Translations under genes and position numbers: made by a program
In this document: positions 57,600 to 64,000 of the stretch, one piece after another
Layout: every line of letters starts with the position of its first letter
Position numbering within the stretch: position 1 is the first letter of the stretch
DNA from: Melieria omissa
Lineage: Eukaryota; Arthropoda; Insecta; Diptera; Ulidiidae
Direction of reading: 5' to 3'
DNA: 64,000 nt
Assembly: GCA_963971225.1 (NCBI GenBank)
Contig: OZ020267.1
Span: 30,953,798 to 31,017,797, forward strand
The notes under the pieces: model-generated
Database searches by the model: none
The model's input: the letters and a program-made list of their open reading frames with translations, nothing else
Told to the model about the DNA's origin: nothing

Positions 57600-58400
57600 C
57601 AAAAGAACCTCCCAAACAAGCTTCCGGAGTTTCTGGCAAGTCACTATCGACGTGTGTGGTCGGTCGTTGTTCTGATGGAACACAATTTATCTCCTTTTGG
57701 CCAAAGTTGGCCGCTGCTGAGCAATGCCTTTCTTCAGACAGTTCAACTGTTGACAGTACAGATTCGAATTAGCAGGGAGCAACTCTTAGTAAATGATTCC
57801 TTGCCAATTCCATCAAACACATAGCAGAACTTGGCTGACAGTCAATCCTGGCTGAGTTTGATTCCATCTCGACCGTTTTCGCTTGACGTTTTCGTCCACT
57901 TTTAATCACCAGTCACCATTACCAGTCAGAAATGACTCGATTTTGTTAATATTCAGCAACAATTTGCAGATAGAAATTTGGTCCATGGTCATCAATCCTG
58001 GCTTGACTTGATTCCGCCACAAACATGTTCGCTTGACGTTCTCGCAAGTGATCCACTTTTCATCACAAGTCACCATTACCGTAAAAAATGTGTCAATTTC
58101 GTTGCAGATGGAATTTCGATCCATGAGGTTTTTTTGCGTTAATTCGTGTGGCACCCATACATGGAGCTGCCTTTTGTATTCACTCTTTTTCAAGTGATTC
58201 CAAACAGTGTTGTGTACAATGTTTAGCTCCTGAGTGATCGAAAAAGTGCTGAAACGACATAGGACTCCACGAATTTCATGAGTTGATCGACATTTTTGTT
58301 AGTTGGCCTTCCAGTGCTTGGTGCATTTTGACATCAAAATTACCGGAACGAATTCGACGAAAACTGTCTGATAAATTTTTTTTAGTATGGAATGTTATCT
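57600..58400 (-). mobile_element. Cecropia-type mariner transposase fossil
   Basis: The minus strand reads, in order: a TGRPTNKNVDQ linker near 58310; LHVWVPHELTQKNLMDRNSIC; VTCDEKWITCENVKR (first catalytic Asp) near 58060; KPGL; and HQNNDRPHTR near 57660, equivalent to HQDNARPHTS (second Asp changed to Asn). This matches the WVPHELT/DEKWITYDN pattern of cecropia-like mariners. It has stops, frame-shifts and an internal tandem duplication of about 150 bp. A TIR-like GGGTAGTTGAAAAGAAAAT lies at 57480. Non-functional. Confidence 0.85.
57842..58132 (-). repeat. About 150-bp tandem duplication within mariner
   Basis: TCAATCCTGGCT starts copies at 57842 and 57992. Each continues with TTCGCTTGACGTT, CCACTTTT.ATCAC and GTCACCATTACC. 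The duplicated part encodes the DEKW...ENVKRKRS region. Confidence 0.85.
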
Positions 58401-58489
58401 TTCTAACGCCATCTAATGTAATCCGATTGCACTTACACAACGCGAGATTGAGATTACTGAAGCAATTTATTAAAGAAAATAAATAAATT

Positions 58490-58930
58490 GGGTTTTTTTT
58501 TTGTTATTGATAAATATCTTATAATATAATTTTTTACTTGTTTATTTTATTTTGTTTTATTTTCATTTATTTTATTAAATTGAATTTTGTTTGAAGTTTA
58601 TTTTATTTATTTCATGTTTTTATCATTGTATTATATTTTTTATTCTATTTTCTTTTCTTTTATGTCCTTTTTTATTTTATTTTATTTTGCGTTATCTTCC
58701 TTTTTTTGTTTTATTTTTCCGTTTTTTTTATTGATTTTTTTTTATTTGAGTTGATTGTTTTATCTTTTCTTGTTTAATTATATTTTAATTTATTTTGTTG
58801 ATTTGATTTTTTGTTTTGTTTTGTTTCCGTTTTTATTTAATTTTTTTTTTGTATTCTATACAATTTTATTTTATTTCATTTTACTTTATATTTTGTTAAT
58901 GTTTAATTTAGTTTAATTGCATTAAATTTT
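58490..58930 (+). repeat. T-rich TTTTA low-complexity DNA, left flank
   Basis: Loose TTTTA/TTTAT repeats that grade into the pure AGTTT satellite. No coding capacity. Confidence 0.8.
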
Positions 58931-59334
58931 AGTTTAGTTTAGTTTAGTTTAGTTTAGTTTAGTTTAGTTTAGTTTAGTTTAGTTTAGTTTAGTTTAGTTT
59001 AGTTTAGTTTAGTTTAGTTTAGTTTAGTTTAGTTTAGTTTAGTTTAGTTTAGTTTAGTTTAGTTTAGTTTAGTTTAGTTTAGTTTAGTTTAGTTTAGTTT
59101 AGTTTAGTTTAGTTTAGTTTAGTTTAGTTTAGTTTAGTTTAGTTTAGTTTAGTTTAGTTTAGTTTAGTTTAGTTTAGTTTAGTTTAGTTTAGTTTAGTTT
59201 AGTTTAGTTTAGTTTAGTTTAGTTTAGTTTAGTTTAGTTTAGTTTAGTTTAGTTTAGTTTAGTTTAGTTTAGTTTAGTTTAGCTTAGTTTAGTTTAGTTT
59301 AGTTTAGTTTAGTTTAGTTTAATTTAGTTTAGCT
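58931..59334 (+). repeat. (AGTTT)n pentanucleotide satellite, about 80 units
   Basis: Roughly 400 bp of AGTTT. The first 350 bp show no change by eye; AGCTT variants lie at 59281 and 59331 and an AATTT at 59321. True length may differ from the assembled length. Confidence 0.98.
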
Positions 59335-59565
59335 TATTTTATTTTATTTTACTTTATTTCGTTTTATTTTATTTCATTTTATTTTATTTAATTTAATTTT
59401 ATTTTATTTTATTTTATTTTATTATATTTTATTATATTTTATTTAATTTAATTTAGTTTAATTTTATTAAATTTAATTTAGTTGAATTTAGTTTAATTTG
59501 ATTTAATTTAATTTGATTTATTTGAAATTAGTTTAATTTATTTATTTATTTCTTCATGTTAAACA
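59335..59565 (+). repeat. TTTTA/AATTT low-complexity DNA, right flank
   Basis: TTTTA, then TTTAA and AATTTAGTT variants, decaying away from the satellite. Confidence 0.8.
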
Positions 59566-61330
59566 CACTTCAGTACATTTCTAACAAATAGTTTTCAGTT
59601 CTATTTTTAGAACTCCACAGTTGTTTACCCAGAAAATGCACACACTAACTTTTCCTGCATATCAAATTTCGCCTACACCAACACATTTGATTACTTTCCA
59701 AATATTTACTCAGAAAAATGCTTAGCTTTCATTTTATTAAAAGCACTGGCAATATTAATTCTTCCATACATTCGCTTCGAGTGGCATCTTGCAGAAAATC
59801 AATGACCAGGCAACATACTCCAAATCAACAAAAAACTACAACAATAAAAAAGATCCCTTTCGTACGCAGTTTGTTCGTTTAGCAAAAGAAATTAAATCTT
59901 CACCTCAGCAATTATTTGATTTTGGGTGCTTGACGTAAATACAAAAATAAAAAAAAATAAAAAAATAAAAAAATAAAACAAAACTACCAACGATGCGGTA
60001 ATCTTTGTAAAATTACGTCAATTTATTACGTGATTAGGTTGGCTTGACTGCTGCACACACACACACACACACACGCACGCATAACTAGCGGCACACATGA
60101 ATCCTTCACCAAAAGCGACCATAAATTTTGAGCCTTGTGTTTGTATGGCCTTGTCCATGCACTCAAACTCACACACACATATACATATACATATGTACAT
60201 ATATAGTTTTCCCACCTATCTCGACATATGTTTGTACGTGCATACATATGTCTTCCAGTTTATTGGACTGTATCGATATATACGAGTATGTGTGTGTCTT
60301 TGTGTGTGTTGTATTAATGATTTACGTTGCGTTTGCGTAACCCATAAAATTTTCTAATCAATCTAAACAATAGACCGGGAAGAGGGCCAAATCCTTATAA
60401 GTTTCCTAACAGCTTTCGTTTGATTATTTTGTTTGCTACTTTTCACTGTTATTGTGAAAAGTAGGCGGTTGCATCTTTCCATTTTTCGTGCATATATTTC
60501 ACTTGGCTTGATGCTTTTATGCTTTTATGGCACCCTTGAGAATCGGCACAACCCAGGCTATATTAATTTGTCATTCGTTGTTGAGTTGCAGAGTAATGCA
60601 ATACATTGTTTTTGTTTTTCGTTCATTATTTTGCTTTATTGTTTCTTTTATTATTTTCGTGGATTTTTCAATTCTTTTGTTACGATTTTCTTGTTTCGAG
60701 TAGGCACTATGGCGTTGTTTTTGTAGGTTTTTTACAGGATTTTGTGCAAAAATAACAAAAAACATTTTTTTTTAATTTTCATATTTTTTTTTGTGATACA
60801 TGGACAAAAGTTGAAAAAAATTAAATTTGACAAATGTACCTTAAGGAACTTTTGTTTATAGATATAAATTAATATAATTCCTGTGATATAAATGTCCAGC
60901 AATGAGCAAAAGCAATCAATCGTTTAAGTTGAACTTTGTGACATGTGTCACAAAATATTCAGTTCGAAATTTACACTAAATCAGTATAAGTTTTACTTTG
61001 TGCCACACATTATTAACCCTTTTGCGACAGAGTTCTATTTCGAGGACGCAGTGTTTTTTGTTTTATCTGTGAGGAAATTTTGAAACAGGATTACAAAAAA
61101 ATTTGTTTGGGATCTAACCAAAGTCCTTGATACTTGATCGTTCGCCTGGGAGAATGTTTGGCCTAATTGGTTCGAAAGAGTCAGAGAGGGAGGAAGGGTT
61201 CCCTACACAACTTTGAATCTCAACACCATTTCAAATCATATTCGCCATCGACAATTTTTGTATCAAAGAGAGATTTGGTTGTTTGAACCTCCGAAACCGC
61301 CCTTACGTGTCCCATTTATTACATACATAT
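59566..61330. other. Unique DNA with CA run
   Basis: No gene recognised. An AAAATAA-rich tract lies at 59940-59980, a CA run at 60053-60074 and TACATA/GTATG-rich DNA at 60178-60260. TTAACCCTTTTGCGACAGAG at 61014 resembles a TTAA element start, but I find no partner end. Confidence 0.4.
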
Positions 61331-61332
61331 TA

Positions 61333-61932
61333 TATAGGGTGTTTTTTTTAGAGGTTTGTTTTTCGAATAGAGATAAAACTGGCATTTTGTGGTCAAATCT
61401 GGCAACTCTAATGTCATTTATGTTCAGTTTGGTTTGCCATTTCATCATGAACAGGTTGACAAAAGAACAACGCTTGCAAATCGTGCAAATTTATTCCGAA
61501 AATAATGGTTCAGTTCGCGAAGTTTACCGCAAGCTCCGTCCATTTTATGGTCGATATCGTCCATCAGAGCAATTAATTCGGGTAACCATGGGTCGTTTTC
61601 GCACTACGTTTACTCTATGTGATAATACGCATCCGCAGAGACGTCGAACAGTGCGCACCGAAGAAACAATTACCGCTGTAGAGCAAAATCTTGAAGAGGA
61701 CCCGAATGAATCGATTCGCCACCGTGCACAGCAATTGGAGCTGGTTGAAAATTGGACCTGTAGAATTGGCTTTATTCGAGCCAGCCGCGGCGGCCACATG
61801 CCCGAAATCATATTTAAACATTAATGGCATAAAATTATCCTTCCAATAAAGCCAAATTGATGGACATTAAAACGATTTTCTTGTGTTTTATTTCAATTCG
61901 AAGTTCTATACCTCTAAAAAAAACACCCTATA
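61333..61932 (+). mobile_element. Internally deleted Tc1/mariner-like element with perfect ends
   Basis: Left TATAGGGTGTTTTTTTTAGA (61333 on) and right end (61910-61932) are perfect inverts of at least 23 bases, bordered by TATATA on both sides. The body encodes the first about 100 residues of a transposase and its last about 14, joined in frame. Confidence 0.92.
61447..61824 (+). pseudogene. Transposase with catalytic domain deleted (125 codons)
   Basis: Starts MNRLTKEQRLQIVQIY and runs through SVREVYRKLRPFYG and RRRTVRTEETI to SIRHRAQQLEL, the paired DNA-binding helices of an insect Tc1/mariner-like family as I know it. It then jumps to VENW..., ending SRGGHMPEIIFKH, the family's usual C-terminal SRGGHLPDILFH. 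About 200 central residues with the catalytic acidic triad are missing. The frame is open, so a DNA-binding-only peptide could be made. An upstream in-frame ATG at 61213 lies outside the element; I chose the ATG at 61447 because it matches the family start. Confidence 0.85.
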
Positions 61933-62235
61933 TATGAAAATATCACCAAGGTTGCTCCATTCGAACCAAAAGTGGGGCTTTTTATATCACTTTTTGTATT
62001 TTGAGCCATTTTTCTACAAAAGTGTGTAACCTCAAAAAGAAAGCCTAACTGTTTTGAAGACAATCTGTAAAATTTTTAGTATGAAATAATTTGTTTTGTT
62101 TTTGTGTTAAAAAAGAATTTCGACAACAACGAAATCAAAAATATGTTTTCAGCCCCATTTCGGCCCCTTTTTAGAAAATTTTCGGTACACAATTTTGGTC
62201 TGAAAAAGTTAATTCAAACTTATAGTTTGACAAAG
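61933..62235. other. Unannotated AT-rich DNA
   Basis: Nothing recognised. Confidence 0.4.
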
Positions 62236-62238
62236 TGT

Positions 62239-62285
62239 CACACTGTCACATTGAGCAGATTTATACTCAATGTGACAGAGTGTGT
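62239..62285. repeat. Short hairpin
   Basis: CACACTGTCACATTGAG pairs with CTCAATGTGACAGAGTGTG around CAGATTTATA, apart from a 2-base bulge. Confidence 0.7.
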
Positions 62286-63690
62286 TTGAACAATACCTGA
62301 GATTTTTTATATTAAATCGTGCTCAAATTTTTTGCATATTGTACTTTTAAGTGATTATATTTAATTACAAAATATTTGTGCCCAACAATTTTTCAATTTT
62401 CTGAAATTTTGTGTCATTTTATTTGAATCAAATTTTAGATTGAAAATCATTTTGTCACAAAAAGAAAACAAAGTTTGCTACTCAGCTGCTTTCGTAAGTC
62501 ATTACTTTATTTCTCAGATTTCATGGGCCAAAGCAAACAACGAGCAAATTTCAAGCCATTCCTGTTTTTTTTCTTTTTTTTTTCTTTCATTGTCTATAAC
62601 CTTTTGACCCGATTAACCCACCCAACCATCCACCAACTAACTCCAATATTGCAAGTTGCCGTTCAGCTTTCGTCTCTACTTGGCTTTCCCTTCCCTTCTT
62701 CACTCCCTTCTTTCTTCTTCTTCTTTTCTTCTTTTTGTCCATTTTTGAATACTGCTCGAAAATTTGCCTCGAATTTGTTTATTTTTAATTCTCTTCATTT
62801 TTCATTTCCTTTTTTCGAAAATTCATACAAAACACGAACCTTACGTTGAACTTGTGGTGGTGTGACGAGCCGCCAGCAAAATGTTTCCCTCACGTTACAA
62901 TTTGAATTCAAACAAAAATGAGGAAAACGTGCCAGCACTGTAAATCGTTTTGTTGCCGCGTTCCGTTCGAGCGTTTGGGCCGCAAAAGAGACCGACGCGT
63001 CGATGCCGTTGCCGCGAACATTGGTCGTGCAGAGTGGCCATGCGACCGGGCATTAAAAACCCAATGGGGACGCCCAAGAATAACGTCATCAATGTTAACG
63101 TTGTGTTAAACCACGCAAACGACTCATTTTCCAAAAATACACACAAGTCGCGTGGCGCTCATATAAAAATACGCACTCACACACACACACGCACACATTC
63201 GTTGGCTGTTTATAGCAGAAAAACCGTGACAGTGCACGTAGCAAGAAGCAAACAACCATACAAACAAACAAATCGTGGCCCGCAAGTAAATTATGGGCCT
63301 TTTCTATGATTCGAGTAGTGCCGGAGGGACACGAACAAATTACATATACATAAATGTTTTTCTTAATTTTTGTATTTAAGTTTACTTGAGTTTTTGTATA
63401 AACAAATTGTTGGTACTGGAAAGTAACTGAAAAGTGTTGTCAAGTTAGGGTTTGTCATAAAAGTTTATTTATATGAGTTGCTAGACAGTAAATTCGCCTG
63501 AAAGTATGCTTTTTAAAAGTGAGGTAATGCTTAGAGGCATTGACAATCGATGTAGTTAATAGTTATTGTAAATGTGTGCTATTTCTGAGTTGAATGCAAA
63601 GGATTTTGATATTAATATGTTCTGAACACCTGAAAGTATGCTATGAATCAAACATGATTGGACTTAACGCAGTGAATAAAGTCAAAACAA
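62286..63690. other. Unique DNA with pyrimidine tracts
   Basis: No gene recognised. CT-rich tracts lie at 62562-62588 and 62690-62745. A CpG-richer stretch runs at 62930-63120 and a CA run at 63177-63200. Confidence 0.4.
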
Positions 63691-64000
63691 GCCCCAAGAA
63701 AGCAGTTCAGCTCGTTCGACAGAGTTCGACTTGGCACCTACGTCAAAAATTGGCAGCGCTTGGTGCCCAATTTTTAACCTACAAGCTCCGCACTCATACA
63801 AACTCTGTGCTTGAAACTAATTTAAGGTGGGCAGCAATCGAAGTTTAACTTCCAGCGTTCTGGAGAGCTTCTCTCACTGAACATGGACCAGATGATTGGT
63901 GTTCTAATGGGTCACTGTTCAGAAGGTTGAAGCTGTTTTCACATGACTTTTGTTGCAGCTGTAAGGACGAAAAAAAGACACTTTACCTTCTATTTACTTG
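63690..64000 (+). pseudogene. Non-LTR retrotransposon RNase H tail, right edge
   Basis: With one frame-shift the plus strand reads MIGVLMGHCSEG, then RRLKLFSHDFCCSCKDEKKTLYLLFT. This matches the LTGHC...CR.C...ET..HLLC tail of insect non-LTR polyproteins. It runs off the window. It is not the same copy as the 21.5 kb fossil. Confidence 0.6.

Noticed and set aside
61014..61050. Another TTAA element start
   Set aside because: TTAACCCTTTTGCGACAGAG looks right, but no matching GGGTTAA end was found downstream.

Overview
The window looks like a gene-poor stretch of a large nuclear genome from a higher fly (Brachycera, possibly a tephritid-like fly; this is inference). The base is AT-rich, with CAA/GTT and CA/GT microsatellites typical of flies. 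It carries many mariner/Tc1, hAT, TTAA-targeting (piggyBac-type) and Helitron-type remnants. There are no operons, ribosome binding sites or long coding frames. I found no host protein-coding gene, rRNA or intact tRNA that I could support. The longest open frames (up to about 200 codons) are either transposase fossils or translations of low-complexity DNA.

Layout. 1-545: transposase mosaic plus a dispersed repeat. 0.5-3.8 kb: unique DNA with microsatellites. 3.85-4.72 kb: diverged tandem array. 6.1-7.1 kb: four small elements side by side (tRNA-headed SINE, TTAA MITE, two hAT MITEs). 7.1-9.4 kb: unique DNA, including a GC-richer stretch like a 5' leader. 9.4-11.8 kb: several tandem arrays. 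13.4-16.2 kb: interrupted array, hairpin MITE and piggyBac-like MITE. 18-22.2 kb: TTAA element, mariner pieces and a retrotransposon RNase H tail split by a likely solo LTR. 24.4 kb: strong 72-nt hairpin. 24.9-26 kb: second copy of the 20 kb repeat. 27.8-28.3 kb: apparently exact 256-bp tandem duplication. 28.6-29.7 kb: TTAA element with two further TTAA insertions. 31.4-34.5 kb: long foldback element, mariner MITE and Helitron. 35.9-37.2 kb: 83-bp MITE and a nested hAT element. 39.6-40.8 kb: Tc1 fossil and SINE. 42.5-43 kb: composite piggyBac-like MITE. 45-46.4 kb: array and TTAA MITE. 47.8-51.2 kb: dispersed repeats, hAT element and TTAA element. 53.4-58.5 kb: mariner fossils, foldback element and (TCTAC)n array. 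58.5-59.6 kb: (AGTTT)n satellite. 61.3-61.9 kb: non-autonomous Tc1/mariner-like element with perfect termini. 63.7-64 kb: RNase H tail running off the edge.

How the parts relate. The clearest system is a set of short elements that start CCC, end GGG and sit in TTAA sites. These are the hallmarks of piggyBac-type transposition, yet no piggyBac transposase is visible here. One member is only 83 bp long. Three of its four copies read as identical, and for two of them a related sequence in this same window preserves the unoccupied site. Other families also show target-site duplications, so much of the history of insertions can be read directly from the DNA.
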